The notes under the pieces were generated by a model, which saw nothing but the letters and a program-made list of their open reading frames with translations, was not told the DNA's origin and did no database searches. The position numbers and the translations under genes were made by a program. A stretch of 39,224 nucleotides of DNA from Negativicutes bacterium (GTDB lineage: Bacteria > Bacillota_C > Negativicutes > Acidaminococcales > Acidaminococcaceae): the NCBI GenBank assembly GCA_009930275.1, contig RZYP01000012.1:1-39224 (forward strand), in the 5' to 3' direction. How positions within the stretch are numbered: position 1 is the first letter of the stretch; the number at the start of each line of letters is the position of its first letter. Shown here in pieces: positions 24,086-33,532 of the stretch.

Positions 24086-24886
24086 ATGTTGCGAATTGAG
24101 AATTTATCCATAGCCATTAATGATAAAGAAATTCTTCACGATATTAACCTGCATATCCCCAAAGGGGAAGTACATGTTTTATATGGGCCTAATGGTACAG
24201 GAAAATCAAGTCTCATGGGTACAATCATGGGTTTTGAACGTTATCAGGTAACAAAAGGGAAAATTTATTTTAAGGATCAGGACATTACCGAAATGCCATT
24301 ATACGATAGGTCAAAGCTTGGCATCGGTCTTATGATACAGCGTCCACCGACCATTCGTGGCCTCAGCCTGCGGCAAATGGTTCAAATATGCGGAGCTACA
24401 CCTGAGGAAGCTGGAAATATGGCTGAGTGGATGGGTTTAAGCGAGCATCTTGACCGTTCTGTTAATGATGGTTTCTCCGGTGGTGAAATCAAGCGTTCTG
24501 AGCTATTGCAGCTGATGGCGCAAAAGCCGGATTTATTACTTCTGGATGAACCGGAGTCAGGCGTAGACGTGGAGAACATCGCTTTGGTCGGTCGCGCGGC
24601 AAGCTATATTCTGGGAAGAGGAAAGACTTGCAGCTGCAAGAAAGGATATTGCCCGCATTTTGATGAGAGATTCCCGATTGAAGATAATCCGCTGGAAAAG
24701 GGTGAACACTCCGGCCTGATTATTACCCATCTTGGACATATTTTGAAATATGTTCCGGCGTCAAAGGCTCACATACTTTTTAACGGGACAATGTCCTGCA
24801 GCGGTGAGCCGGGATCAATGTTCACCTGCATCAGTCAAAAGGGCTATGAGCACTGCATCAATTTTGGCTGTGGGAGGGAATTTTGA
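24086..24886 (+). CDS. SufC-like Fe-S assembly ATPase with cysteine-rich insertions (SmsC type)
   Basis: 266 residues, an ABC-type ATPase working with a SufB/D scaffold in Fe-S cluster assembly in the cytoplasm. Walker A GPNGTGKS at 34-41, Q-loop Q85, ABC signature SGGE at 131-134, Walker B LLLLDEP at 150-156 and the switch histidine H215 are all present. Unlike ordinary SufC it has a cluster C182, C184, C189 after Walker B (CSCKKGYCPH) and four further cysteines near the end (C238, C248, C257, C262). With only one SufB-like partner and no sufS, sufU or sufD here, it matches the minimal two-gene SMS layout described in archaea and some anaerobic bacteria. The SD (GAGGAGG) is 12 bases before the ATG, rather far. 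Confidence 0.9.
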   Translation: MLRIENLSIAINDKEILHDINLHIPKGEVHVLYGPNGTGKSSLMGTIMGFERYQVTKGKIYFKDQDITEMPLYDRSKLGIGLMIQRPPTIRGLSLRQMVQICGATPEEAGNMAEWMGLSEHLDRSVNDGFSGGEIKRSELLQLMAQKPDLLLLDEPESGVDVENIALVGRAASYILGRGKTCSCKKGYCPHFDERFPIEDNPLEKGEHSGLIITHLGHILKYVPASKAHILFNGTMSCSGEPGSMFTCISQKGYEHCINFGCGREF

Positions 24887-26100
24887 TGAGTGGGAAGAAA
24901 AACTTAGAAGCCGCACTGGAAAAGAAAGCGCTCTACGGCGCAGACCTTGATTTAGAGGCTTATGATGATAATGACGAAGCCAGGACGAAAAGTACGGCTG
25001 ATTTGTCTGAAAGCGGTAAGGCCAGGCTTGAAAAGGTAGGCATTGAGCTGGATGGCGAGGGCCGCAGCGCTACGTTTATCCAGGTGGATAATAATCCTGT
25101 CCAGGTCCAAGTTGAGAAAGAAACTCCCCTGGAATTGATGAATACCGGCGATGCTGCCAAGAAACATCCTGAATTAGTGGAAAAATACTGGTGGAAAGCG
25201 GTTGCTCCTGACACCGATAAATATACGGCTAAAACAGCTCTGGAAAGAGAACAAGGTTATTTCATCAGGGTACGTGCAGGGCACAAGATCAGTGCGCCGT
25301 TGCAGGCTTGCGTGTATATTGGTCACGAAGACCAGCTGCAAAGGGTTCATAATGTTGTCATCATCGAAGAAGGAGCTGAATTGAATATAATTTCCGGGTG
25401 CGCCAGCGATCCATCAGTGGAGCACGGAGTGCACATCGGTATCAGCGAGTTTTATGTTGAAAAAGGTGCCAAGTTGTCTTTTACCATGATTCATAGCTGG
25501 GGCGAAAATGTTGCGGTTAGACCGCGCACTGTTACCATCGTCGGTGAGGACGCCCAGTATACTTCGAACTATGTTTGTCTTGAAAAAGTTAAGGACGTTC
25601 AGATGTATCCCACGACCAGGCTGGTCGGCAAGGGCGCAGTAGCACGACTGAACTCAATCCTGGTGGCGCCAAAAGGATCACATATGGATATTGGCGGTAA
25701 GTCAATACTGGAGGTTCCGGGTACCAGGGCGGAAATCATTACCCGGTCTTTGTCGACAGGCGGAACCATTATCAACCGCGGCTTATTAGCAGGTATGTCT
25801 GAGGGCGTTCGCGCACATCTGGAGTGTAATGGCCTGATGCTCAGCAACGAGGGCCGTATTTACGCCATACCGGAACTCGACGCACATACGGGTAATGCGG
25901 AACTTAGCCATGAGGCAGCGGTAGGGCGTATAGCACCTGAAGAAATCGAGTACCTGATGGCCAGAGGTCTTAATGAAGAAGAGGCAACGGCAATTATTGT
26001 CCGCGGCTTCCTGAATATCAACATCGAAGGCCTGCCTGAAAGCTTAGCCAAAAAGATAAATGATACGCTTGATGCCTTTACCCTCAATAAAGGGATGTAA
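24886..26100 (+). CDS. SufB/SufD-family Fe-S scaffold protein (SmsB type)
   Basis: 404 residues from ATG 24886; an in-frame TTG at 24883 is closer to the GGGAGG and less likely. The C-terminal half is the right-handed beta-helix core of SufB/SufD, with NSILVAPKGSHMDIGGKS, a cysteine in HLECNGLML (C314) and the family tail AELSHEAAVGRIAPEEIEYLMARGL, whose histidine is H342. SufB uses a core cysteine and SufD a histidine for nascent cluster binding; having both types of residue in one chain suits a protein acting as a homodimer in place of the SufBD pair. The start overlaps the SufC stop by one base. Both genes form one transcript ended by the terminator at 26112. Confidence 0.9.
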   Translation: MSGKKNLEAALEKKALYGADLDLEAYDDNDEARTKSTADLSESGKARLEKVGIELDGEGRSATFIQVDNNPVQVQVEKETPLELMNTGDAAKKHPELVEKYWWKAVAPDTDKYTAKTALEREQGYFIRVRAGHKISAPLQACVYIGHEDQLQRVHNVVIIEEGAELNIISGCASDPSVEHGVHIGISEFYVEKGAKLSFTMIHSWGENVAVRPRTVTIVGEDAQYTSNYVCLEKVKDVQMYPTTRLVGKGAVARLNSILVAPKGSHMDIGGKSILEVPGTRAEIITRSLSTGGTIINRGLLAGMSEGVRAHLECNGLMLSNEGRIYAIPELDAHTGNAELSHEAAVGRIAPEEIEYLMARGLNEEEATAIIVRGFLNINIEGLPESLAKKINDTLDAFTLNKGM

Positions 26101-26111
26101 GTAAAAAATAT

Positions 26112-26147
26112 AAGAGCAGCAAAACATCTGTTTTGCTGCTCTTTTTA
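26112..26147. terminator. bidirectional terminator after the suf-like operon
   Basis: Perfect 14-bp stem (26112-26125 with 26130-26143), loop ATCT, then Ts on the plus strand and an AT-rich tail on the minus. It lies against the end of the metallophosphoesterase gene. Confidence 0.9.
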
Positions 26148-26834
26148 TATTTCCTGCAATTTAAAATCTACGCCATCGGCAGAAACAAGTTTATAGTTAG
26201 TTGATTCTTTTAAACCTTGGAAGGTGTTTTTGGTGTCTGCGCCATGGACATGCCCAAAGACGCAGGTGCGGACGCTGTATTTTTCGCAAAGATCAGTGAA
26301 ACAAGAATTCTCTGCGCCAATGTAGAGAGGCGGATAATGCAGTGCAACTACGATGTCAGTGAAGCCTGCCGCAACAGCCAGCTGCAAAGAAGCTTCGAGG
26401 CGCAGACATTCACGCTTGTAGATGGACTCATCTTCCGGGGTAAAGTGCTCACTGCCGGGAAGATTCCAACCGCGTGTGCCGCAAATAGCAGTTTTGCCTG
26501 CAGCAAAAAAGTTGTTTTGCAAAAAAAATAAATCTTCACTGGTCGCATTGCTCATTTTTTTAACAGTGCTCCACCAATAGTCATGGTTGCCGCGAAGAAT
26601 GATTTTTCTTCCTGGGAGACCGCCGATTTCATAAAGGTCGAACAATGCGTCGTCAAGACGCATTGCCCAGGAGGTATCGCCGCATAGTATGACAGTGTCC
26701 TCGTCAGATACTGAGGCCAGCCATGATTCTTTTATTTTGTCCCAATGATCCGTCCAATGCTCACCAAAAATCATCATTGGTTTTGTTGGTGGATTACCTG
26801 ATAGATGTAAATCGCCGATAGCGTACAGTTTCAC
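26145..26834 (-). CDS. calcineurin-like metallophosphoesterase
   Basis: 229 residues, cytoplasmic. All metal-site blocks of the calcineurin-like superfamily are visible in order: GDLHL (D8, H10), CGDTSWA near 52, RGNHDYWW near 81, a histidine in ALHYPP near 166 and GHVHG near 194. The subgroup resembles small conserved bacterial phosphoesterases whose substrates are not known; I would not name one. The start is a GTG at 26834 with AAAGGA eight bases upstream. It is followed on the minus strand by the convergent suf-like terminator. Confidence 0.9.
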   Translation of the reverse strand: MKLYAIGDLHLSGNPPTKPMMIFGEHWTDHWDKIKESWLASVSDEDTVILCGDTSWAMRLDDALFDLYEIGGLPGRKIILRGNHDYWWSTVKKMSNATSEDLFFLQNNFFAAGKTAICGTRGWNLPGSEHFTPEDESIYKRECLRLEASLQLAVAAGFTDIVVALHYPPLYIGAENSCFTDLCEKYSVRTCVFGHVHGADTKNTFQGLKESTNYKLVSADGVDFKLQEI

Positions 26835-26920
26835 TTGTAAAGTCCTTTCTGTAATTGAAAATTATTATAGACTGTTGAAACTGGTAATAATGTTTTTGGT
26901 ATTGAAATCGTTCAGGTGTC

Positions 26921-27340
26921 CTAGCAATTATCTCTAGCCAAACGAATTCGCCAGTAAATCCATAATAAATTAAAAACAATGAAAACAGCTAAAATAATCT
27001 TCACTGAAATAAGATGCCCAAAATTGTTTCCAATTATTGAAATGGTAATGCCAATAATTGCCGATAAAGACCATATGATTTTAAGGTTAAGCATGTTTTT
27101 CATTGCTTCGCTGCTGGAATTTCTGCCGAGGTATGATTCGATGCCGATTCCAAATAAGGCAGACGCTACTAATCGCGCAGCAACAGGATCAATTGCTTTC
27201 CAACCTAAATTTTCCAAAAAAAATACAGGCGCAATAAACAATGGTATTGCGATGATGATGTCGATTATAAAATGCAGCACAAAAAATATTTTCAGCCAGT
27301 TTTTACCATGAGGGGAATGATTCTTAGATGCCTTTTCCAT
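26921..27340 (-). CDS. small membrane protein of unknown function
   Basis: 139 residues with about four hydrophobic helices (starting near residues 17, 51, 83 and 110) after a charged N-terminal tail (MEKASKNHSPHGKN). A TTG six bases earlier is possible, but AGGAG spaced nine bases from ATG 27340 favours the ATG. No motif I recognise. The overall layout (four-helix, short loops, a conserved-looking GIGIESYLGR segment) recalls small uncharacterised DUF-type membrane proteins. It is upstream of the metallophosphoesterase on the same strand, with an 86-base gap; joint transcription is uncertain. Confidence 0.75.
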   Translation of the reverse strand: MEKASKNHSPHGKNWLKIFFVLHFIIDIIIAIPLFIAPVFFLENLGWKAIDPVAARLVASALFGIGIESYLGRNSSSEAMKNMLNLKIIWSLSAIIGITISIIGNNFGHLISVKIILAVFIVFNLLWIYWRIRLARDNC

Positions 27341-27467
27341 TTCCAATGACTCCTTGCGTTACTTTTTGCGCAACTTAACAATATCACAAATTAATGGAAA
27401 CAGAAACAGACGTTTTTAAAAAAGCAATTATTTTTTACGGCTTTTATAATTGAAATTGAACAACGTC

Positions 27468-27495
27468 TTGTAAGCTTTTAAAATTATGATATAAT
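27468..27495 (+). promoter_or_regulatory. promoter of the leuS leader
   Basis: TTGTAA (27468-27473), 16-base spacer, TATAAT (27490-27495). It gives a leader of about 340 bases before leuS. Confidence 0.6.
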
Positions 27496-27501
27496 ACTTT
27501 G

Positions 27502-27830
27502 TAAGTGCTTTTTCAAGCAGTATTTATTTGTTGCTGAAATGCTATAAAATAATTATAAGAATATGAAATTATTGATAAATCCAATGATGCGGAATACTAG
27601 TCTGGCCCTTATGCTGCAGAAAGTTGACGGTTGATGCGAGTCAATGCATAAAAAAGATGAACTCACCGCAAAGGAGCTTATGTGTAAGCATAAGACGCAG
27701 ATCTGCGTTATAGGTTTAAGTGGTCGGTTCTTGCCGACAAACAGGGTGGTACCGCGGGTTATCTCGTCCCTTTCCGCTATGGCGGAAAGGGACTTTTGTT
27801 TTTCTTGGACTAGGAAAATTTTGGGAGGTT
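27502..27830 (+). promoter_or_regulatory. T-box leader of leuS, specifier CUC (Leu)
   Basis: The specifier loop contains GAA-CTC-A, with CTC (Leu) at 27662-27664. The apical stem I hairpin is TTGAC-GGTTGATGCGA-GTCAA just before it. The T-box GGGTGGTACCGCGG is at 27744-27757, with TGGT facing a tRNA with discriminator A. The terminator stem pairs 27766-27777 with 27782-27793 (12 bp) and precedes TTTTGTTTTT. Uncharged tRNA-Leu should stabilise the antiterminator and switch on leuS. Confidence 0.93.
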
Positions 27831-27838
27831 ATTGAAGT

Positions 27839-30325
27839 ATGATTGACGAAAAGTACGCTCCACACGAGCTTGAAGCAAAGTGGCAAAAGGAATGGGAAGA
27901 AACCAAGGCTTTTAAAACTGAGATTGATGACAGCAAGCCAAAATCTTATGTTTTGGAGATGTTCCCTTATCCATCAGGCAACTTACATATGGGACACGTG
28001 CGTAATTATTCAATCGGTGACGTTATAGCGCGTTTCCGTACTATGAATGGGTTCAATGTGCTCCATCCTATGGGCTGGGATTCTTTTGGCATGCCTGCCG
28101 AGAATGCAGCGATCAAACATGGCATCCATCCGGCAAAATGGACGATGGAAAACATTGCCAACATGACCCGTCAGCAAAAAGAACTGGGCTTGTCTTATGA
28201 CTGGGAACGTGAAGTCGCAACCTGCAAGGAAGATTACTATAAATGGACCCAATGGTTCTTTGAACTGTTTTATAAACGCGGACTGGCTGTCAAGAAAAAA
28301 TCCGCTGTTAACTGGTGTGATTCCTGTAACACCGTTCTTGCTAACGAACAGGTTATTGATGGCAAGTGCTGGCGCTGCGATTCGACCGTTGTCAAGAAAG
28401 ACCTGGAACAATGGTTCTTCAAGATTACGGATTATGCTGATGAACTCCTGGAAGATCTGAAAGAATTGGATGGCTGGCCTGAACGCGTTAAAGTTATGCA
28501 GAAGAACTGGATAGGCCGCAGCGAAGGTCTGGAATTCAGTTTTGACATACCAAGTCTGAACGAAAAGCTCGCGGTCTACACAACGCGCCCAGATACTATT
28601 TATGGCGTTGCTTTCGTTGTCGTACCGCCGGAGCATCCCTTAGTTGAAAAAATTTTGGTGGACAACCCAAAAGCGGAAGCATTGAAGGTTTTCTGTGATA
28701 AGGTAAGAAATCAGTCCGACATTGAGCGTACCTCCAGCGAGTCTGAGAAAGAAGGCATGTTTACAGGGCACTACTGCACGCATCCTCTTACAGGCCGCCA
28801 GGTGCAAATCTGGATAACGAACTACGTTCTGTATGATTATGGAACGGGCGCCGTTATGGGTGTTCCAACGCATGATTCCCGTGACTGGATGTTTGCTGAT
28901 AAATATGGCATTGAAAAAATTGTTGTCATTCAACCAAAAGATCAGGTTTTGAATCTGGAAGAAATGACTGGCGCCTACGATGAAAGCGGCGTTATGGTCA
29001 ATTCGGGCAAATTCGACGGTATGGGCAATGAAGAAGCTATGGGCGCCATTATGGACGAAATTGAAGCCCAAGGCGTTGGTTCCCGCCGCATCAATTACCG
29101 CCTGCGTGATTGGCTGGTAAGCCGTCAGCGTTATTGGGGTGCTCCGATACCAATCATTTACTGCCCGGATTGCGGACCTGTGCTTGTGCCTGAAGAGCAA
29201 CTGCCTGTAAGGTTGCCTGAAAACGTTAATTTTGCCAGTGGCAGCGTTTCACCTCTTGCTACTTCCGAAGAATTTGTAAACTGCGTCTGCCCTGTCTGCG
29301 GCAAACCTGCGAAACGAGAAACCGATACCATGGATACTTTCTTATGTTCGTCCTGGTATTATCTCCGTTATACAGATCCTAAAAATTCGGAATTGCCGTT
29401 TTCTAAGGAAGCTGTAAATTATTGGGCGCCGGTAGATCAATACATTGGCGGCATCGAGCATGCTATACTGCATCTGCTTTATTCCCGTTTCTTCATGAAA
29501 GTCCTGCGTGATGCCGGTCTTGTCGAGTCTGGAGAGCCGTTCAAAAACCTGCTGACGCAAGGCATGGTCATTAAAGACGGTGCCAAGATGTCCAAGTCTC
29601 TCGGCAACGTTGTTTCACCGGAAGAAATTATCAGCAAGTATGGCGCTGATACAGCACGTCTTTTCATTTTGTTTGCAGCACCGCCTGAGAGGGAGCTGGA
29701 ATGGAATGATCAAGGAGTCGAAGGCTCTTTCCGTTTCTTGAACAGGGTTTGGCGCATTGTTGCCCATTTTGCACCGCAGCTGGCACAAAACAAAACAGCC
29801 TATGCCGCCGAGGATTTGGATGCTGAAGATAAAGAACTGCGTCGTGTCTTGCATACGAGCATCAAGAAGGTTACGGATGATATCGAGCAGCGTTTCAATT
29901 TCAACACAGCAATTAGCGCAATGATGGAACTGGTTAATGCGCTTTATGCCTATAAGGAAAAGCAAAACCAGCCTAACGCAGGTCTTGTGTTTGAAGCTAT
30001 TTCCGCCCTCTTGCGCTTGCTCGCTCCTTTTGTTCCGCATATTACCGAGGAGCTTTGGGCAGCCGTTATTGATGGCGGAAACAGCGTGCACAAACAACCA
30101 TGGCCTACATATGACCCAGAAGCGATGAAAGTTGCCGAGGTCGAGGTAATTCTGCAGATTAACGGTAAGGGTAAGGAACGCATTGTTGTTCCATCTGAGG
30201 CTACGAAAGAAGAATTAGAAGCCTTTGCTTTGTCAGATGCAAAAATCAAAGAGATTATCGGTGACAAGGAAATAGTCAGAGTTGTCTGCGTCCCGAAGAG
30301 ATTGGTTAACATTGTAGTTCGTTAA
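27839..30325 (+). CDS. leuS: leucyl-tRNA synthetase
   Basis: 828 residues, full-length class I synthetase that charges tRNA-Leu. The HIGH motif lies in [15 protein letters not shown] (about residues 42-56), the zinc-binding domain shows [22 protein letters not shown], the editing domain carries TTRPDTIYG with the discriminating threonines, and KMSKS is in [15 protein letters not shown] near residue 583. The C-terminal anticodon-binding and tail domains are complete. GGGAGG is ten bases before the ATG. Expression is set by the leucine T-box upstream; the gene stands alone between that leader and the terminator at 30338. Confidence 0.98.
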   Translation: MIDEKYAPHELEAKWQKEWEETKAFKTEIDDSKPKSYVLEMFPYPSGNLHMGHVRNYSIGDVIARFRTMNGFNVLHPMGWDSFGMPAENAAIKHGIHPAKWTMENIANMTRQQKELGLSYDWEREVATCKEDYYKWTQWFFELFYKRGLAVKKKSAVNWCDSCNTVLANEQVIDGKCWRCDSTVVKKDLEQWFFKITDYADELLEDLKELDGWPERVKVMQKNWIGRSEGLEFSFDIPSLNEKLAVYTTRPDTIYGVAFVVVPPEHPLVEKILVDNPKAEALKVFCDKVRNQSDIERTSSESEKEGMFTGHYCTHPLTGRQVQIWITNYVLYDYGTGAVMGVPTHDSRDWMFADKYGIEKIVVIQPKDQVLNLEEMTGAYDESGVMVNSGKFDGMGNEEAMGAIMDEIEAQGVGSRRINYRLRDWLVSRQRYWGAPIPIIYCPDCGPVLVPEEQLPVRLPENVNFASGSVSPLATSEEFVNCVCPVCGKPAKRETDTMDTFLCSSWYYLRYTDPKNSELPFSKEAVNYWAPVDQYIGGIEHAILHLLYSRFFMKVLRDAGLVESGEPFKNLLTQGMVIKDGAKMSKSLGNVVSPEEIISKYGADTARLFILFAAPPERELEWNDQGVEGSFRFLNRVWRIVAHFAPQLAQNKTAYAAEDLDAEDKELRRVLHTSIKKVTDDIEQRFNFNTAISAMMELVNALYAYKEKQNQPNAGLVFEAISALLRLLAPFVPHITEELWAAVIDGGNSVHKQPWPTYDPEAMKVAEVEVILQINGKGKERIVVPSEATKEELEAFALSDAKIKEIIGDKEIVRVVCVPKRLVNIVVR

Positions 30326-30337
30326 TTGAATAACGAT

Positions 30338-30367
30338 AATGAGAGCGGCATTTTTGCCGCTCTCATT
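30338..30367 (+). terminator. terminator of leuS
   Basis: A perfect 13-bp stem (30338-30350 with 30355-30367) has a TTTT loop and is followed by TGCTTTT. Confidence 0.9.
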
Positions 30368-30452
30368 TGCTTTTCAGGGCGATAAGATTTGAATTTTTAA
30401 TTGCTTGGTGTTAAGATAAAAAACGATAAGAGTAAATTCTAAAAAGATCCAA

Positions 30453-30519
30453 AGAGACGCTATTGCAGATCTGCCTACGGTAACGCCATTAAAGGGCTGC
30501 CGGGCAGGTCTCTTTTTTT
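30453..30519 (+). promoter_or_regulatory. structured leader with terminator before comEA
   Basis: AGATCTGCC (30467-30475) can pair with GGCAGGTCT (30503-30511), with inner CGG/CCG and GCC/GGC helices, and is followed by C then seven Ts: a terminator. AGAGAC (30453-30458) could instead pair with GTCTCT (30508-30513), and GCAGATCTGC is itself palindromic, so alternative folds compete. The T-run sits just before the comEA ribosome site. I do not recognise a riboswitch class. Confidence 0.5.
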
Positions 30520-30536
30520 GTGGGAGGAAGATATTG

Positions 30537-31148
30537 ATGGATTTGTGGCAGAAGAAGAAACTCATCGTTATCTGCGTTATCGTGGTTATATGTTCAGCGT
30601 TAAGTATCTGGCAAAGTACGCCTGGCAAATTGGAAGAAGGCGTGATAAAAGAAGGGGAGCACTTGGCAGAGACTAATACAAAAGGAGTGACTGTCTATGT
30701 GAGCGGAGAGGTTTTGCGCCCGGGGATATACGAGGTGCCGGCGGGCAGCAGGGCGTTGGAGGCGATTGAAAAAGCTGGCGGCATGACAACCAATGCCAAT
30801 GTAAGCAAGGTCAATCTGGCGCGAAAATGCAAGGATGGTCTGCAGATTAATGTTCCCGCTTTGACTAAGAAGCAGCTTCAAGAAAAAGCAGAGCAAAATT
30901 ATACTAAACGTTCTTTGCGCGAGCAAGCGGGCAACGCGCAAAAGGAGCAGGTAAACACTGTGATAGTTAATCTTAATACGGCAGATATTAACGAACTTGA
31001 ATCATTGCCAGGGGTCGGACAAGCTACAGCACAAAAAATAATCGATTACAGAAAGAAACAACATTTTAGCAAAATTGAAGATATCATGAATGTAAAAGGT
31101 ATAGGGAAGGAAAAATTCGCCAAAATGAAGGAATTTTTGGAGGTATAA
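30537..31148 (+). CDS. comEA: ComEA-like helix-hairpin-helix DNA-binding protein
   Basis: 203 residues. One N-terminal membrane anchor (about residues 9-27), then an SLBB domain (VTVYVSGEVLRPGIYEVPAGSRALEAIEKAGG, about 50-110), a charged linker, and two helix-hairpin-helix motifs at the end (LNTADINELESLPGVGQATAQKIIDYR and IMNVKGIGKEKFAKMKEFL). This is the domain order of ComEA, the surface DNA receptor of competence. ATG 30537 has GGAGG nine bases upstream; a TTG one codon before is the alternative. It directly precedes comEC. Confidence 0.93.
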   Translation: MDLWQKKKLIVICVIVVICSALSIWQSTPGKLEEGVIKEGEHLAETNTKGVTVYVSGEVLRPGIYEVPAGSRALEAIEKAGGMTTNANVSKVNLARKCKDGLQINVPALTKKQLQEKAEQNYTKRSLREQAGNAQKEQVNTVIVNLNTADINELESLPGVGQATAQKIIDYRKKQHFSKIEDIMNVKGIGKEKFAKMKEFLEV

Positions 31149-31149
31149 A

Positions 31150-33519
31150 ATGATGTTCTTTCTCTACGGCGGCTTGCTCTTTTGCCTTGGCGACTATTTG
31201 GGCTTGTGTTACCAAGATTTCTTCTCATTGGTCTGGATTTTCCTGCTTTTAGTGTTTTGCGGCATAGGTGGCTTTTATTTGTATAGTAAAAGCAGCGACG
31301 GCAAGATGTATATTGTCTGCGGAGCTGTTTTCGTCTTTTTGTGCGGTTGGGCCGTGGGATTGAGCGCGCTGAGAAACGGAGAAAATGATCTCACAAAATA
31401 TCTTAATCAGGAGATTGCAGTAAGCGGGACGATTATACCGGGTACTGTTAAAGAAAATAATGATGGTACCATCAGCCTGCGTCTTGATTGTGACTTGGTC
31501 AGGACGGCAACGAAAACGCTTGCAACGAAAGGCATTCTACGCTTATCAATCTCCAAAGTTACGCAAAATAGTTGTTTGAGAAAGCTGCAATACGGTCGGC
31601 TGAACATACAGGGCAAACTGGCACCCATAAGGGGGTTTGCCAATCCAGGTGTCTTTGATACAGAACTGGCTGCCAAAATACAGGGCATTTGCGGCAGGAT
31701 GTCGGTTAAGGCTGAAGGAGCCGAGTATGTTGCGACAGACAGACCGTGGTACTCATACCTAACTTATGCGGGCATTGCGATGCGGAAACAGCTTGCAACT
31801 GTTATGCCGGAGAAAGATGCCGCGATTCTGGCCGGCATGACTTTGGGCGGCTATGAAGGCATAGACAGTGAAACAGTGAGGAATTTCTCAACGACGGGCA
31901 TAATACATATTCTTTCTGTTTCAGGCAGTCATATTGCCTTGTTAATAGGCTTTGTCCTGACATTAATGAGAGCGTTGAAAATCAGAGAAAGGATTTCCTT
32001 GTACATAGCCGCTGTCTGCATTATAAGTTATTCGCTTGTTTGCGGCTTTTCACCACCGGTCATGCGCTCGGTGCTGATGGGTATGGCGATGCTGACAGGA
32101 AGATATCTGCAAAGAAACGAGGACAGGGGTGCAGTGCTTGCTGCTGTTGTGTTTAGTATGATTTGTTATAGGCCGATGTGGATTCTTGACCTGGGGTTTC
32201 AGCTTTCATTTGCCTCCACAGCCGGCTTGATTTATTTATTCGAGCCAATCAAAATATTTTTATCAAGTCGTTATCTGCCAAATTATGTTGCTGATGCTTT
32301 GGGGGTAACCATTGCGGCCCAACTGGCGGTAATACCTCTTCTGGTTCACTATTTTCACCAGCTTTCAATTAGTTCACTGGCGGCTAATCTCGTTGTGGTG
32401 CCTTTAGTTGAATTTGTTTTGGTGTTAACGTTGGCAGGGCTTTTACTGAGTTTCGTTGTGAAGCCGTTAGGCGTTATTCTGCTTTTGCTGGCAAGTCTGC
32501 TTTTGTCGCCTGCTTTGCGTGTTACTGAACTAATTTCCGAGTGGCCTTTGGCCAGCATTACCGTTGGCAGAATGCCAGGTTTGACAGCCTTAATCTATTA
32601 CATTTTTTTGTGTACGTTTTTTAGATTCTGGCCTTTGGGTGATTGTGAGGAAAGAGAGCGGAAAACAATTATTGCATTAACGTGTTTGGCATTAGTACTG
32701 CCTTTATTGACAAATTATTTTGTGAGAAAACCTTTTACAGTCTATTTTATTGATGTTGGTCAGGGTGATGCTGCTCTTGTTATTACGCCGGAGAAAAAAA
32801 CCATCATGATTGACACGGGGGGCATGAGAGGAAATTACGATACAGGTGAACGAATTTTAGTGCCTTTTTTGAGATATCTGGGTATCAATAAGATTGACGT
32901 CCTCGCTTTAAGTCACGGGCATCATGACCACGCAGGCGGTGCGGCCGGTCTTGCTCATTCGATTAAAATAGACAACATTCTATTGCCGAGGGAGGAACCA
33001 AGTGAGGACGTGGCAAAGTTGCTGACCGCCGTCAAAGGACGCAGTAAGGTGAAAAAAATTGCCAGTGGGCAGGACTATGAATTGGGTGAATGTCAAATTG
33101 AAATTGTTGAAGCACCTGAAATAGTTTCTGAACAAAAAAATGAGAATAGCAATGAAAGCTCAGCTATTATGCGAATATCGTTTGATGGTCAAAGTATAAT
33201 TTTTACTGGGGATGCAACAGAAGACGAGGAAATTGCAGCGGCAAGTGCAGATATCAGTGCCGATGTACTTAAGGTATCGCATCATGGTTCAAAAACCTCT
33301 TCGACGCCAGTTTTTTTGAATGCGATAAAGCCGCAGCTGGCAGTTGTTTCTGTCGGAGCAGATAACAGGTTTGGCCACCCGGCCCCGGAAACTTTGGAAA
33401 AATTGAACCAAATTGGTTCAAAGGTATTACGCACAGATCAGTTAGGAAATATTAAAGTTGTTTTTGACGGTTCAAAGTGTGCATGGTATAGTTATCGATA
33501 TCAGGCTAAATATTTCTAG
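31150..33519 (+). CDS. comEC: ComEC/Rec2 competence DNA channel
   Basis: 789 residues. The N-terminal part has several membrane segments and the extracytoplasmic OB-like DUF4131 region (IAVSGTIIPGTVKENNDG). The competence domain follows (about 215-490: AILAGMTLGGYEGIDSETV, FSTTGIIHILSVSGSHIALL, GFSPPVMRSVLMG). A C-terminal metallo-beta-lactamase-like domain has DVGQGDAALV, SHGHHDHAGG at 588-597 with its histidines and aspartate intact, TGDATEDEE and VSHHGSKTSS. It moves single-stranded DNA across the membrane; the last domain may degrade the other strand. GGAGG overlaps the end of comEA, so the two are coupled. Confidence 0.96.
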   Translation: MMFFLYGGLLFCLGDYLGLCYQDFFSLVWIFLLLVFCGIGGFYLYSKSSDGKMYIVCGAVFVFLCGWAVGLSALRNGENDLTKYLNQEIAVSGTIIPGTVKENNDGTISLRLDCDLVRTATKTLATKGILRLSISKVTQNSCLRKLQYGRLNIQGKLAPIRGFANPGVFDTELAAKIQGICGRMSVKAEGAEYVATDRPWYSYLTYAGIAMRKQLATVMPEKDAAILAGMTLGGYEGIDSETVRNFSTTGIIHILSVSGSHIALLIGFVLTLMRALKIRERISLYIAAVCIISYSLVCGFSPPVMRSVLMGMAMLTGRYLQRNEDRGAVLAAVVFSMICYRPMWILDLGFQLSFASTAGLIYLFEPIKIFLSSRYLPNYVADALGVTIAAQLAVIPLLVHYFHQLSISSLAANLVVVPLVEFVLVLTLAGLLLSFVVKPLGVILLLLASLLLSPALRVTELISEWPLASITVGRMPGLTALIYYIFLCTFFRFWPLGDCEERERKTIIALTCLALVLPLLTNYFVRKPFTVYFIDVGQGDAALVITPEKKTIMIDTGGMRGNYDTGERILVPFLRYLGINKIDVLALSHGHHDHAGGAAGLAHSIKIDNILLPREEPSEDVAKLLTAVKGRSKVKKIASGQDYELGECQIEIVEAPEIVSEQKNENSNESSAIMRISFDGQSIIFTGDATEDEEIAAASADISADVLKVSHHGSKTSSTPVFLNAIKPQLAVVSVGADNRFGHPAPETLEKLNQIGSKVLRTDQLGNIKVVFDGSKCAWYSYRYQAKYF

Positions 33520-33532
33520 CGGGGAGTAAAAA

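Noticed and set aside
27644..27835. 63-codon ORF before leuS
   Set aside because: It lies entirely inside the leuS T-box leader (specifier, T-box and terminator), so it is a chance frame.
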